Notes: a model not told the origin generated them from the sequence alone. A DNA stretch of 39,150 nt from Planctomycetota bacterium (GCA_030749235.1 JASMKM010000035.1:1-39150); one strand, 5' to 3'; numbered from the stretch's first letter, positions 1 through 8,832 are shown. Program-made: numbers and translations.

Positions 1-1112
1 ATAATCGTGATGATAGAGGCGCCGATGGAAAACATCTGAGTCCGAAAGGCCCTTCCAGCCAATAGAGCGTGCTCCAGCGCCAACGCGGCGAAATTCGCGG
101 CTTCACCAATGATTATTAGTAACAGGACCGGAAGGTAGGGAGTAAACTCCTCCGTGTATACGAGTCTCAAGATCTCCTTGCCAAACACCTGAGCGATCAG
201 GTAACCGAGAATGCCAACGAGGCCGGCCGCAAGGGCGAGCCGCAGTCGTAGCTGACGAAACCGCAGGATTCGACCTTCCCCCAGGATATTGGCCAGGCGC
301 GGGCCGGTGGCGCGGGTTGCCGCCTCGACGACCTTCCGGCCGACTGTGGCAAGCAACAGGATGGCTCCGAAGGTGCCAACCTCTTCCTTGTGGTCGGAAG
401 CCATCATCGAGTAGTTTGGGATATTTATTTGCAGGGTGATCAGGAGTCCTGACAAGCCCAGCGGCAGACCCTCCCGAGTGAGTGACTTGATCGAATTGAA
501 GCTGGTGGTCGGAAGCAAGGAGCGGGGTTCCACGCCGACGGAGATTGTGCGTTCCGCATCGAAGACGAGGAGCAGGAGGTGTGCAGCACCCCAGCCGATG
601 AGCGCAAGGCTCAGGCTTTCTGTTTGGTGCAGGACGTAACCAAAGAAAGCAATTGACAGGACCCCCTTCAATGCCATTGAGGATGCGATGCCCCCCATGC
701 ATTCCGCCCTCTGCTGAGCTCCATAGAAGGTCTCGCCGATGGAATAGATTGCTCGGTTGGCGCCAACCAGGAGGAGGCTTGCGAAGGCCGCTTGATTGAA
801 CCCGGAGAAGATGGCCCACGCGGTCAAGGTGAGGAGTGAGACGACCTGGGCGGCCAGGCGCAGCGTCAGGAAATCACCGAACAGGTAGTGCTTCCTGACA
901 TCGAGAGCTTGGATTAGTCGAAGCTGTAGGTTACAGAAGACGATGACCGGTGCCGAAGTCGCCAGGGCAATGACCAAGTTGCTTAGGTGCTCCCCATTTT
1001 CGCTCTTGGTGACGAGCGAAACCATCAACCATTGGCAGGCTGAGTAGATGACACTGCCAGCAAGCGTGAAGTAAAAGTTCGCGCGGATGGAGCGCCTAGC
1101 AACTTGGGCCAT
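1..1112 (-). CDS. Wzx-like polysaccharide flippase, 3' end cut by window edge
   Basis: This open frame is absent from the ORF track because it has no stop inside the window. Read on the minus strand from the ATG at 1112-1110 (MAQVARRSIRANFYFT) it stays open for 370 codons to the left edge. The product is strongly hydrophobic with many membrane segments, for example SLLTLTAWAIFSGF and GLPLGLSGLLITLQINIP. The N-terminal hydrophobic stretch followed by repeated helices, and its place beside a glycosyltransferase and a phosphoglycosyl transferase, fit the MATE/PST superfamily of lipid-linked oligosaccharide flippases (Wzx/RfbX). That family is usually about 400-480 residues, so perhaps 50-100 residues are missing. 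It diverges from the GT4 gene with 38 bp between starts. The family call is by topology and context; the substrate is unknown. Confidence 0.75.
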   Translation of the reverse strand, partial: MAQVARRSIRANFYFTLAGSVIYSACQWLMVSLVTKSENGEHLSNLVIALATSAPVIVFCNLQLRLIQALDVRKHYLFGDFLTLRLAAQVVSLLTLTAWAIFSGFNQAAFASLLLVGANRAIYSIGETFYGAQQRAECMGGIASSMALKGVLSIAFFGYVLHQTESLSLALIGWGAAHLLLLVFDAERTISVGVEPRSLLPTTSFNSIKSLTREGLPLGLSGLLITLQINIPNYSMMASDHKEEVGTFGAILLLATVGRKVVEAATRATGPRLANILGEGRILRFRQLRLRLALAAGLVGILGYLIAQVFGKEILRLVYTEEFTPYLPVLLLIIIGEAANFAALALEHALLAGRAFRTQMFSIGASIITI

Positions 1113-1150
1113 CTCGGTATGATACCACTGTAGGTTTAACTGGATCACGG

Positions 1151-2395
1151 ATGCACATTCTCCTTTTACGTCAGCACTTCGCGCTACCTGACCAGGCTGG
1201 CTCCGGCCGCCCTTATGAGATGGCATCCCGTTGGATTAAGGCGGGTCATCAGGTGACGATTGTGACCTCCTCGGCGAAGCTCTCGCCGCAACACAAGTCA
1301 GAAGGGGGTGTCATCCGGACCACCGTCGATGGCATCCGGATCATCGCCGTCGATGTACCTTATGAGAACCATTTTGGCTACATCCGGCGCATCTTCGCCT
1401 TCCTCTCCTTCGCCCGCAAATGCGTTAAGGCTTGCCGCGATCTCGACGATGTCGACGTCGTGCTCGGTTCGAGCACTCCGCTCACCGTGGCAGTCCCTGC
1501 AGTCCGCTTGTCTCGGAAGCTCCGTGTTCCGATGGTCTTTGAGGTGCGTGACCTGTGGCCGGAAATGCCGATCGCCATCGGCGCGATTCGTAACCCTATT
1601 CTGAAGGGGGCTGCCAGGGCGTTGGAGCGGTATGCTTATCGGCATTCCAAGCGCATCATCGCCTTGTCGCCAGGGATGGCCTCAGGCATTGCAGCCGCGG
1701 GTTATCCGGAACAGAAGATTGCAATGATCCCCAACGCCAGCGATGTGGCGAGGTTTAGGAGCCCGAACGTCTCTGCGGAGGAGTTTCTCGAGGACTATCC
1801 CATGCTGAAGGGGCGCAAGATAGTCCTCTACGCGGGCACCTTAGGGAGATTGAACGGAGTGAGCTACTTGGTGGATGTCGCGCAGGAGATGCAGAAGCTT
1901 GACCCCAAAGTGGCCTTCGTGGTGTTCGGCAACGGCGCTTGCAGGGAGGAGTTGATTCGCAGCGCCGAAAACCGTGGCGTGCTAGACAAGAATTTCTTTT
2001 TCCTCGGGTCCATCCCCAAGAACAAGATTCCCAATGCACATGCTGCGGCATCGATATGCACATCCTTGTTCGTCAACATCCCAGAAATGTGGAAGAATTC
2101 AGCGAACAAGTTCTTCGACACCCTAGCTGCCGCTCGCCCGATTCTAATCAATTATGAGGGATGGCAGCAGAACCTGATTAATGAGTGCGGCATCGGGATT
2201 AGCGTTCCGGCGAAGGACCCTATCGAGGGGGCCAAGCGCATCAATCGATCCATGTCCGACCCGGAGGAGTTGCGGCGAATTGGCAAGAGAGCGGGCGAAC
2301 TTGGCGAAGAACGGTTCAGTCTTGATGACCTTGCTCAACGAGCCCTTAATGTCCTTTGTGCAGCCACGAGCTCCGGTGATGAAAGGCATCCTTAA
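1151..2395 (+). CDS. GT4-family glycosyltransferase, WbuB-like
   Basis: The 414-residue cytoplasmic protein begins MHILLLRQHFALPDQAGSGR, the typical start of WbuB-like GT4 enzymes, with an N-terminal Rossmann domain acting on the lipid-linked acceptor. The segment VRDLWPEMPIAIGAI near residues 133-148 is a hallmark of this subgroup. The C-terminal half holds the nucleotide-sugar domain: KGRKIVLYAGTLGRLNGVSYL begins it, and the stretch around SANKFFDTLAAARPILINYEG corresponds to the conserved donor-binding region. It should transfer a sugar from a nucleotide donor onto an undecaprenyl-linked intermediate during O-antigen or exopolysaccharide assembly. The downstream sulfotransferase-like gene overlaps its end, indicating one operon. 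Donor and linkage cannot be read from the sequence. Confidence 0.9.
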   Translation: MHILLLRQHFALPDQAGSGRPYEMASRWIKAGHQVTIVTSSAKLSPQHKSEGGVIRTTVDGIRIIAVDVPYENHFGYIRRIFAFLSFARKCVKACRDLDDVDVVLGSSTPLTVAVPAVRLSRKLRVPMVFEVRDLWPEMPIAIGAIRNPILKGAARALERYAYRHSKRIIALSPGMASGIAAAGYPEQKIAMIPNASDVARFRSPNVSAEEFLEDYPMLKGRKIVLYAGTLGRLNGVSYLVDVAQEMQKLDPKVAFVVFGNGACREELIRSAENRGVLDKNFFFLGSIPKNKIPNAHAAASICTSLFVNIPEMWKNSANKFFDTLAAARPILINYEGWQQNLINECGIGISVPAKDPIEGAKRINRSMSDPEELRRIGKRAGELGEERFSLDDLAQRALNVLCAATSSGDERHP

Positions 2396-3320
2396 GGCAA
2401 TCAAATCTCTGGACCCGGGCTTGTTAAAGCCCTTCGAAGCACTTGCGGCCCCTCCCTTCGCCCCGAAGCGTTCTTCCGATGCCCCCTTAATCATTCTCCT
2501 CGCCACGCCGAGGTCCGGGTCGACCTATTGTTATCAGGCGATGTGCCACCGCTTCGACATCAACTATTTCTCAAACGCGGTCTACATGGGTGCCCGATAT
2601 CCATTCATGAGCACGAGGTTCGCGCGGCGATGGTGTTCACCCTACGTCTCGGACTTCAAGTCCGATTACGGCTTCGTTGCCGGGCTGAATGGGCCAGCCG
2701 AGGCCAACGATATTTGGGGTGAGTGGTTCGACCAGCATCTGGTTGAGGTCGTCCCTGCTCCAGAGGAGAAGCGCCTGACTCGAGCGTTGAACTACTTCGA
2801 TTGGTTGTGGGGTGGGACGGGCAAGCCGTTCGTGACAGGATGGGTGGGCCACATCCTTTATGCGGAGCAGATGGCGTCGTTGTTTCCGAATGCGGTTTTT
2901 GTGAATCTGGAGCGCGCCACTCAAGACGTGGCCACCTCCTTGATCCGTGCCCGCCGGCATGCGGACCAGGATTTTGGGCAGTGGTTCTCCACCCGTAGTC
3001 GGGATTGCCTCGGCGAACCTTCTTGCGATCCTTTTCACGATGTGGTCAAGCAAGTGGTTTCGTTGCAAAGCCGGGCGACAGAATTCGTACAGGCGACCGG
3101 CGACCGGGTTTTTAGATTGAATTATGAGGACCTTTGCAGGGATCCTGAGCACGAGATGAGCAGGCTATCCCGTTTCTGCCGCGAAAGGGGGATCGAACTC
3201 AACCCAAGGACAGACACTCCAGAGATCGCCGGGCATGAGCGGAGTGCCAGAATTGACGATGACTATCGCCAAGTCCAGGAAGCAATCACGAACCTGACGG
3301 GAGATGAGGATGAGGGATGA
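2379..3320 (+). CDS. Sulfotransferase family protein (PAPS-dependent, predicted)
   Basis: The ORF track opens at 2181, but residues from there to about 66 lie in another frame of the glycosyltransferase and look non-native. The ATG at 2379 (MKGILKAIKSLDPG) overlaps the previous gene by 17 bp and gives 314 residues; an ATG at 2349 is an alternative. IILLATPRSGSTYCYQAM, roughly residues 36-53, matches the 5'-phosphosulfate-binding loop of sulfotransferases. AVFVNLERATQDVATSLIRARR resembles the 3'-phosphate-binding region. It probably moves sulfate from PAPS onto a glycan made by this locus, which would yield PAP as by-product. The next gene overlaps by 17 bp. The family is fairly clear; the acceptor is an inference from context. 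Confidence 0.8.
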   Translation: MKGILKAIKSLDPGLLKPFEALAAPPFAPKRSSDAPLIILLATPRSGSTYCYQAMCHRFDINYFSNAVYMGARYPFMSTRFARRWCSPYVSDFKSDYGFVAGLNGPAEANDIWGEWFDQHLVEVVPAPEEKRLTRALNYFDWLWGGTGKPFVTGWVGHILYAEQMASLFPNAVFVNLERATQDVATSLIRARRHADQDFGQWFSTRSRDCLGEPSCDPFHDVVKQVVSLQSRATEFVQATGDRVFRLNYEDLCRDPEHEMSRLSRFCRERGIELNPRTDTPEIAGHERSARIDDDYRQVQEAITNLTGDEDEG

Positions 3321-4785
3321 CTTCCAGGATTTCCTAAGGGAGTCAGGGGAACATGTCGTCACCATCGGGGACAACCCCTTCTTTCTCTATAACCGTGGCC
3401 TTATCCATGCCAATGCGCTTCCGCAGGACGGCAAGCCGGCGGGCGCAGCCGAGATGCGCAAGGCGATGGGGGGGAGTTCAGCCTTGCTCCTACGTTGGCA
3501 AGAGAAGGTGGAGGTTGAGACCGAGTGGTGGAGCATGATTTGCCGCGACACGTCTATCTCCCACATGAAGAGAAAGCACCGCCGGACCGTCCGGAAAAAT
3601 ATCGAGCAGGCTCAGTCCGACTTCTCGACACGGAAGGCGACAGCAGCGGAGGTTGTCGAGCTTGCCTATCCAGCCCACGTCGCAGCCCACGAGCGGTATA
3701 AAAATGCCTCGCCCCTGTCACCCGAGGAGTTCTCCGCCAGCGTCCTGAAATTCCAAGACACCGAGCAGGTCGAGTTCTGGTTGTGCAATTGCCAATCAAG
3801 CGGCGAAGTCGTGGGCTGGGCGATGTTCTGGCTAGATTCCTCCGGCGCCTTTCTGCACACCGTCGACATCGCGCCGGGTGCCTTAGCGCACAATGCAGGG
3901 TATGGCTTTATTTATACGTGTTTGGATGATTATGTAGAGGTAAGGGGGCTGCCAGTTTCGAACGGCACTCGGCCGGTCTCTCACGCCACCGGGATGCAGG
4001 ACTTCCTGCGCAAGCTCGGATTCCATAAGGAATATTCGATCCTCCATGTCGAGTACCCACGGTGGATGCGCCTGTTGGTGACCATACTGATGCCAGTGCG
4101 CAGCCTCGTTCCACACCTTGGCCCCCTTCATCTGGTTCGCGCCGTCTTAGATCAAGAGAAGCTCGCGCAAAATTGCCAAGGGCCGACGTTGGCGAGCAGG
4201 GTAATCAAGCGCAGTTTCGACCTGCTCGCCTCGACGGTCATGTTGCTGGCTTTGTCTTGGCTGCTTCTGTTGTGTTGGACCCTCGCCAGTGTCGATACGC
4301 GCGCCAATGGCTTCTTCCGCCAAGTCCGCGTCGGGCGCCACGGCAAGACTTTCCGCTTAATCAAGTTCCGCACGATGGTTGAGGTCGAAGGCCTGACCAC
4401 GACCGTTACCACCGCCGGCGATTGTCGCATTACTAAGCTTGGCGGCTGGCTGAGGAGGACTAAGATCGATGAGCTGCCGCAATTAATGAACGTGTTCCTT
4501 GGGCACATGAGCCTGGTCGGTCCGCGTCCAGATGTACCTGGTTGGGCAGATCAGCTGACCGGAGAGGATGCCGTAATCCTAGAGATGCGGCCGGGCATCA
4601 CGGGGCCAGCGTCGCTGCGGTTCAGGAACGAGGAAGAGTTGCTCGGCGAGCAGCAGGACCCCGAGGCCTACAATCGCGACGTGATTTGGCCGGCGAAAGT
4701 GACGGAAAACAGGGCCTACTACTATAAGCAGTCATTGTTTTTAGATTTTCAGTGCCTGCTCCGCACTTTTTTCCCGTCTAAATAG
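3304..4785 (+). CDS. Fusion of GNAT/Fem-like acyltransferase with PglC/WcaJ-type phosphoglycosyl transferase
   Basis: This single 493-residue frame carries two domains. Residues about 1-285 look like a GNAT/FemAB (Acetyltransf_6) fold: HMKRKHRRTVRKNIEQA is the usual basic helix, followed by GWAMFWLDSSGAFLHTVDI and the C-terminal GMQDFLRKLGFHKEYS. Residues about 297-493 are a bacterial sugar transferase: ASRVIKRSFDLLASTVMLL is the amphipathic or reentrant helix, and FRQVRVGRHGKTFRLIKFRTM and MSLVGPRPDVPGW are the family signatures. That half should move a sugar-1-phosphate to undecaprenyl phosphate at the inner membrane, starting the repeat unit. It lacks the four or five extra N-terminal helices of WbaP/WcaJ, so it is PglC-sized. 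The start overlaps the sulfotransferase by 17 bp. The fusion is directly visible; the acyl donor and acceptor are unknown. Confidence 0.85.
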   Translation: MRMRDDFQDFLRESGEHVVTIGDNPFFLYNRGLIHANALPQDGKPAGAAEMRKAMGGSSALLLRWQEKVEVETEWWSMICRDTSISHMKRKHRRTVRKNIEQAQSDFSTRKATAAEVVELAYPAHVAAHERYKNASPLSPEEFSASVLKFQDTEQVEFWLCNCQSSGEVVGWAMFWLDSSGAFLHTVDIAPGALAHNAGYGFIYTCLDDYVEVRGLPVSNGTRPVSHATGMQDFLRKLGFHKEYSILHVEYPRWMRLLVTILMPVRSLVPHLGPLHLVRAVLDQEKLAQNCQGPTLASRVIKRSFDLLASTVMLLALSWLLLLCWTLASVDTRANGFFRQVRVGRHGKTFRLIKFRTMVEVEGLTTTVTTAGDCRITKLGGWLRRTKIDELPQLMNVFLGHMSLVGPRPDVPGWADQLTGEDAVILEMRPGITGPASLRFRNEEELLGEQQDPEAYNRDVIWPAKVTENRAYYYKQSLFLDFQCLLRTFFPSK

Positions 4786-4829
4786 GCTGGCCAGGCCGAT
4801 CCCCCCTCACACAAGGGGTACGGGGCCTC

Positions 4830-4838
4830 TGATACAAT
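4830..4838 (+). promoter_or_regulatory. Possible extended -10 element upstream of the capD-like gene
   Basis: The intergenic gap between the fusion gene and the CapD-like gene contains CTGATACAAT, which reads as an extended -10 (TGA-TACAAT) about 50 bp before the ATG at 4889. No good -35 hexamer is visible at the usual distance. This would allow the dehydratase gene its own transcript. It is only a pattern match. Confidence 0.25.
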
Positions 4839-4888
4839 GCGCCCACGCCAAGATTTAGACCTAGCCGATGTCCAGTTTTTAACCATCG

Positions 4889-6883
4889 ATGATTGACGAC
4901 CTCTCACGCCGCCAGAAGCGTCAAATTCTGGTGACGATTGACGTCGCGCTATTCGCGCTGGCGTTATGGACGACCTACGCGATTCGGCTTTCGACCTTAA
5001 CCCCGGATTTCAGTGGCAATTATCTGGTGCTGTTCTTGATTATGTTGGGCGTGAGGATTCCCGCCTTCGGCATGGTGGGGATGTATCGATTTGTCCTTCG
5101 CCACCCGAACAACCAGGTCGTGGCGGTCACCCTTAAGGGCGTCTTGATCTCTACCTTGGCCTTCGGTGCTGCCGTGTTCCTCATGAGGCTTCAGGATGTA
5201 CCGCGCTCCATCCTCCTAATCGAGCCCTTCGTCGCTACCACGCTTGTAATCAGCAGTCGTGAGGTCCTAGCTTGGCTCGTCCGCTCACGCAGCCTCAGTG
5301 GTGCCCGCATGGAGCCGGTTTTGATTTACGGCGCGGGTTCCGCCGGCCTGCAGCTGGCGCAGAGTCTGCGCTACAACACGGAGATGAGCCCAGCGGCTTT
5401 CCTAGATGACGAGCCATCGAAGTGGGGCATGCGCATGGCGGAATTGGCGGTCTATCCGCCCGCACGCATCCCTCGCTTGGTCTCGAAATACGGCATCAAG
5501 AAAGCCTTGCTCGCTGCACCAGCCTCCGATGCTGCCCACCGGCGCCAGATGATTGACATGCTGGAGAAGGCAGGCCTTACCATCCTTGAGGTCCCGAACT
5601 TCCTTGACCTCGTTAGAGGGGGCCAGAGCTTGGCCGACTTGTCCGAGGTCAAGGCGGACGACCTACTGGGACGCCGTGCAGTCTTGCCGGACAAGAACCT
5701 ACTGCGTGAAGTGATTCCAGGCCGCACGGTCCTGATCACTGGCGCTGGGGGCTCGATCGGCAGCGAACTATGCCGCCAGGTCGCTGCCCTTGGCCCCTCC
5801 CAGCTTGTCCTGTTCGAAATCAGCGAGTTCGCTCTCTACACCATCGAGATGCAGCTTGGCGAGCTCTATCCGGAGCTGAAGGTCGCGGCCGTCCTTGGCT
5901 CGGTCCTAGATGAGGATCGCCTCGAGGAGACCTACCGACGCTTCAACGTGGAATCGGTCTATCACGCGGCCGCCTACAAGCACGTGCCGCTGGTGGAGCA
6001 GAACCCGATTGAAGGCGTGCGCAACAACGTTGTCGGTACTTTGAATGCCGCACGCGCCGCTGCGCGTGCGGGAGTGAGCTCCTTCCTGTTCGTGTCCACC
6101 GACAAGGCGGTGCGGCCATGCAACGTGATGGGGGCGAGTAAACGCATGGCCGAGTTGGCTGTGTTGCTGGTCGCTGAGGAGGGCAAGCGTTCGCGCCCCC
6201 AGGCTCAGGGCAAGAACGACTCCACGCGTTTCACCATCGTGCGTTTTGGCAATGTGCTGGATAGTGCAGGCTCTGTGGTTCCACTTTTCCGTCGTCAGAT
6301 TGCGTCGGGCGGGCCTGTCACGGTCACTGATCCAGACGTGCAGCGCTACTTCATGACCATTCCAGAAGCAGCGCAGTTGGTAGTCCAGGCCTCGGCCATG
6401 GGTAGCAATGGCGAAGTCTACCTATTGGACATGGGCGAGCCGATCCGCGTGCACGACCTGGCCAAGCGCATGGTCGATTTCGCCACCCGCGGTTCCGGTC
6501 GCGAGATCCCAATCGCCTTCACCGGCCTTCGCCCTGGCGAGAAGCTGATCGAAGAGCTCTTGGTCGATCCGCGCAACAGCGAAGCCACATCACATCCGAA
6601 GATCTTCAAGGCATCCGAGGAGGGTCCCGACCACGAGACCGTGGCGCGCTTGATCCAGAAGCTGAACAAAGCCCTGGATACCGATGCGCTACCAGCCGTT
6701 TACGGCATCCTGGAGGAACTGGTCGAGGGCTACGGGCGCCCAGAAGCCTCCCAGGACGTGCTTGGCCGCTGTGATTGCAGCTATTCCTTTGCGGCGAACC
6801 ACGAAGACGCAGATGGCGAAACCAGCGAGCCGGCGCAGGGGAAACGCATGCCGGGGTCGCCGTCATCGCGTTGCGTTTCCTAG
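4889..6883 (+). CDS. Membrane-bound nucleotide-sugar 4,6-dehydratase/epimerase, CapD/WbpM/PglF type
   Basis: The 664-residue protein starts with about four membrane helices (ILVTIDVALFALALWTTYAI onward). A CoA-binding-like Rossmann domain follows (VLIYGAGSAGLQLAQSL), then the SDR catalytic domain beginning TVLITGAGGSIGSELCRQV at about residue 280. Around the active site it reads SFLFVSTDKAVRPCNVMGASKRMAE, so the usual Tyr of YxxxK is Met (MxxxK), as known for WbpM-like members. The enzyme should convert a UDP-HexNAc to a 4-keto-6-deoxy intermediate for making diamino- or deoxy-amino sugars. No aminotransferase is present in the window. The C-terminal tail after about residue 625 is low-complexity and may be poorly conserved. 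Substrate is inferred from the family. Confidence 0.92.
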   Translation: MIDDLSRRQKRQILVTIDVALFALALWTTYAIRLSTLTPDFSGNYLVLFLIMLGVRIPAFGMVGMYRFVLRHPNNQVVAVTLKGVLISTLAFGAAVFLMRLQDVPRSILLIEPFVATTLVISSREVLAWLVRSRSLSGARMEPVLIYGAGSAGLQLAQSLRYNTEMSPAAFLDDEPSKWGMRMAELAVYPPARIPRLVSKYGIKKALLAAPASDAAHRRQMIDMLEKAGLTILEVPNFLDLVRGGQSLADLSEVKADDLLGRRAVLPDKNLLREVIPGRTVLITGAGGSIGSELCRQVAALGPSQLVLFEISEFALYTIEMQLGELYPELKVAAVLGSVLDEDRLEETYRRFNVESVYHAAAYKHVPLVEQNPIEGVRNNVVGTLNAARAAARAGVSSFLFVSTDKAVRPCNVMGASKRMAELAVLLVAEEGKRSRPQAQGKNDSTRFTIVRFGNVLDSAGSVVPLFRRQIASGGPVTVTDPDVQRYFMTIPEAAQLVVQASAMGSNGEVYLLDMGEPIRVHDLAKRMVDFATRGSGREIPIAFTGLRPGEKLIEELLVDPRNSEATSHPKIFKASEEGPDHETVARLIQKLNKALDTDALPAVYGILEELVEGYGRPEASQDVLGRCDCSYSFAANHEDADGETSEPAQGKRMPGSPSSRCVS

Positions 6884-6889
6884 CCAAAG

Positions 6890-6906
6890 TTCACATTATC
6901 TTCACA
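6890..6906 (+). promoter_or_regulatory. Candidate Pho box (TTCACA direct repeats) upstream of nptA-phoU
   Basis: TTCACA occurs at 6890-6895 and again at 6901-6906, separated by TTATC, giving an 11-bp period. Direct repeats with this period are the known form of PhoB/PhoP response-regulator sites; in Bacillus the repeat is TT(A/C/T)ACA with about 5 bp spacing. A TTATAG -10-like sequence lies at 6913-6918 and the gene begins at 6948. The site sits just past the stop of the CapD-like gene. The repeat is seen directly; regulation by phosphate is inferred. Confidence 0.5.
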
Positions 6907-6947
6907 GGGCGCTTATAGAGTCTTCCGCGAACCCTCACGGAAGGACC

Positions 6948-8102
6948 ATGGACAGCCTCTCGCCCCCCGCCGATTCCCCCGAGAATCCCAAACGCTCAGG
7001 CCTGTCGGCAGCATCTGCCCGCATCGCTGGACTGCTAGCCCTACTGTTCCTGTTCCTGGCCTCCATCAAGTTGATGGAAACCAGCATCAAGCTACTTGGC
7101 TCGGACTACACCGATAACCTGTTCCAGGGCATCTCGAATCCATTCGCCGGCTTGGCTGCAGGCATTCTGGCTACAGTGCTAGTGCAATCCAGCTCGGTAT
7201 CCACCTCGATGATCGTAGCCCTTGTGGGTTCAGGCAGCCTATCGGTGGAAGCCGCCGTGCCGCTGATTATGGGTGCCAATGTCGGCACCACCATTACCAA
7301 TACGCTGGTGTCACTCGGCAGCATCGCGCGCCGCAATGATTTCCGTCGCGCTTTCGCCGCGGCCACGGTCCACGACTTCTTCAATCTGTTGGCGGTGGCG
7401 ATCTTCCTGCCAATCCAGATGATGACCGGCTTCCTGTCCACGGGTGCCAAGGCCATCTCGGAAGTCCTGCCCGTTGGCGATGCTGGCGGCAAGTTCAACA
7501 GCCCGTTGAAGTCGGCAGTGAAATCGGCGGCCGGCAGCGTCCAAGATGGCCTGGAGGCCATCAATCTCAGCGGCGGCTGGCTGTCGATCGTGATGTTGGC
7601 TGTGGGCCTAGGCCTGATCTTTGTATCGCTTACCTCGATTACGAAGTTAATGCGCAAGGTCATCGCCGACCGCGCCGAGAAGGCCTTGAACCGAGCACTG
7701 AAACGCTCCGGCCTAATCGGCATCACCATCGGTGCTTTGATTACCTTCTCCGTGCAATCGTCAAGTATCACCACTTCCTTGCTGGTGCCACTGTGCTCGT
7801 CGGGGGTGTTGACCCTCGACAACGCATTCCCAGTCATGCTGGGTGCTAACATCGGTACAACCATCACGGCATTCCTCGCTTCACTGGCTACCGACATCAA
7901 CGGCCTCCAGATTGCACTGGTGCACATGCTGTTCAACCTTTCGGCGACCATCCTGGTCTATCCGGTCGCGGCCATCCGCCGGATCCCGATCCGACTCGCT
8001 CGCGGGCTGGCGGTGACCGCTGTGCGCAACAAGGTGATCGTCATAGCCTACGTCTTCGTGATGTTCGTCCTCATCCCGGTCAGCGGGGTCTTCCTCTTCT
8101 AA
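6948..8102 (+). CDS. Na+/phosphate cotransporter family protein (NptA-like)
   Basis: The ORF track starts at 6684, inside the capD-like gene, but the hydrophobic protein begins at the ATG at 6948 (MDSLSPPADSPENPK), giving 384 residues. Two inverted-repeat Na_Pi_cotrans (PF02690) domains are visible, each with the hallmark QSSS motif: ATVLVQSSSVSTSMIV in the first half and ITFSVQSSSITTSLLV in the second, each followed by a GANxGTTIT motif (MGANVGTTITNT, LGANIGTTITAF). It should import inorganic phosphate with sodium across the inner membrane. A PhoU-like gene follows after 28 bp and a candidate Pho box precedes it, so phosphate-limited expression is likely. Some bacterial members are thought to export phosphate, so direction is uncertain. 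Confidence 0.93.
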   Translation: MDSLSPPADSPENPKRSGLSAASARIAGLLALLFLFLASIKLMETSIKLLGSDYTDNLFQGISNPFAGLAAGILATVLVQSSSVSTSMIVALVGSGSLSVEAAVPLIMGANVGTTITNTLVSLGSIARRNDFRRAFAAATVHDFFNLLAVAIFLPIQMMTGFLSTGAKAISEVLPVGDAGGKFNSPLKSAVKSAAGSVQDGLEAINLSGGWLSIVMLAVGLGLIFVSLTSITKLMRKVIADRAEKALNRALKRSGLIGITIGALITFSVQSSSITTSLLVPLCSSGVLTLDNAFPVMLGANIGTTITAFLASLATDINGLQIALVHMLFNLSATILVYPVAAIRRIPIRLARGLAVTAVRNKVIVIAYVFVMFVLIPVSGVFLF

Positions 8103-8130
8103 TTCCGAAACGCCTCACCCATACCCAACC

Positions 8131-8832
8131 ATGTTCGATTGGCTCAAACGCATTCAAACCAGCGTCACTTCCGTTGAAGAGGTGTTTCAATACTTCGAGC
8201 AGATGCTCGAGGATGGCCGTTACATGTTCGAGACGGCCTCCAACACCTTGCTTGCCGGCACCGATCCGCAGGCGGTCAAAGAAGACTTGTGGGCGACCGA
8301 CAAGCGCATCAACCGCTTGGAGCGTCGCATTCGCCGCCGCATCATCACCCACTTGACCATGCATGGCAGTGGCGCGATCTCCAGCGACCTTGTGATGATG
8401 AGTATCGTCAAGGATGCCGAGCGCATCGGCGATTACTGCAAGAACATCTTCGACCTGTCCGTGCTCGACCGCGGGTTCCCGGATGGCGTGCGCGAGGACC
8501 TGCTCGAGACCAAGTCCACGATTACCCGCCTGCTGGCCAAGGCGCGCAACATCTACAAGTCCGAGGACGAAGAAGATGCCAAGTCCTTCATAGCCCAGGC
8601 CGACGCCTTGGCCAAGCATTGCGATGAGCGTGCGGTCGCCATGGTGGTGCGCGACGATTCTGACGGCAAGTCGGCGATCAGCGCCTTAACCTACCGCTAC
8701 TTCAAGCGCATTGTCTCACACAGCATGAACGTCATCACCTCGCTAGTTGTGCCAGTCGACCAACTCGACTACTACGACGAGGACGACGAGGACGACGAGG
8801 GCCGCCAGGATATCGACGGCGACGCGGAGTAG
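8131..8832 (+). CDS. PhoU-like domain protein paired with Na/Pi cotransporter
   Basis: The 233-residue soluble protein is mostly helical. It contains the PhoU-type acidic metal-binding patterns KEDLWATDKRINRLERRIRR and SIVKDAERIGDYCKNIFDL (E/DxxxD spacing). In many bacteria such a protein is fused to, or encoded beside, the NptA-like permease, as here with 28 bp between the genes. The likely role is to modulate transporter activity or phosphate signalling. The C-terminus is very acidic (YYDEDDEDDEGRQDIDGDAE), encoded by repeated GACGAG codons, which is unusual for the family and could bind cations. There is no signal peptide. Function beyond the family is an inference from pairing. Confidence 0.88.
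   Translation: MFDWLKRIQTSVTSVEEVFQYFEQMLEDGRYMFETASNTLLAGTDPQAVKEDLWATDKRINRLERRIRRRIITHLTMHGSGAISSDLVMMSIVKDAERIGDYCKNIFDLSVLDRGFPDGVREDLLETKSTITRLLAKARNIYKSEDEEDAKSFIAQADALAKHCDERAVAMVVRDDSDGKSAISALTYRYFKRIVSHSMNVITSLVVPVDQLDYYDEDDEDDEGRQDIDGDAE

Noticed and set aside
103-819. Minus-strand ORF of 238 aa at the left end
   Set aside because: Its composition is Pro/Arg/Gly/His-rich with no domain, and another minus-strand frame gives an open, hydrophobic flippase-like protein covering the region.
7106-7951. 281-aa minus-strand ORF opposite the Na/Pi cotransporter
   Set aside because: Shadow of a clear membrane transporter with two QSSS motifs.
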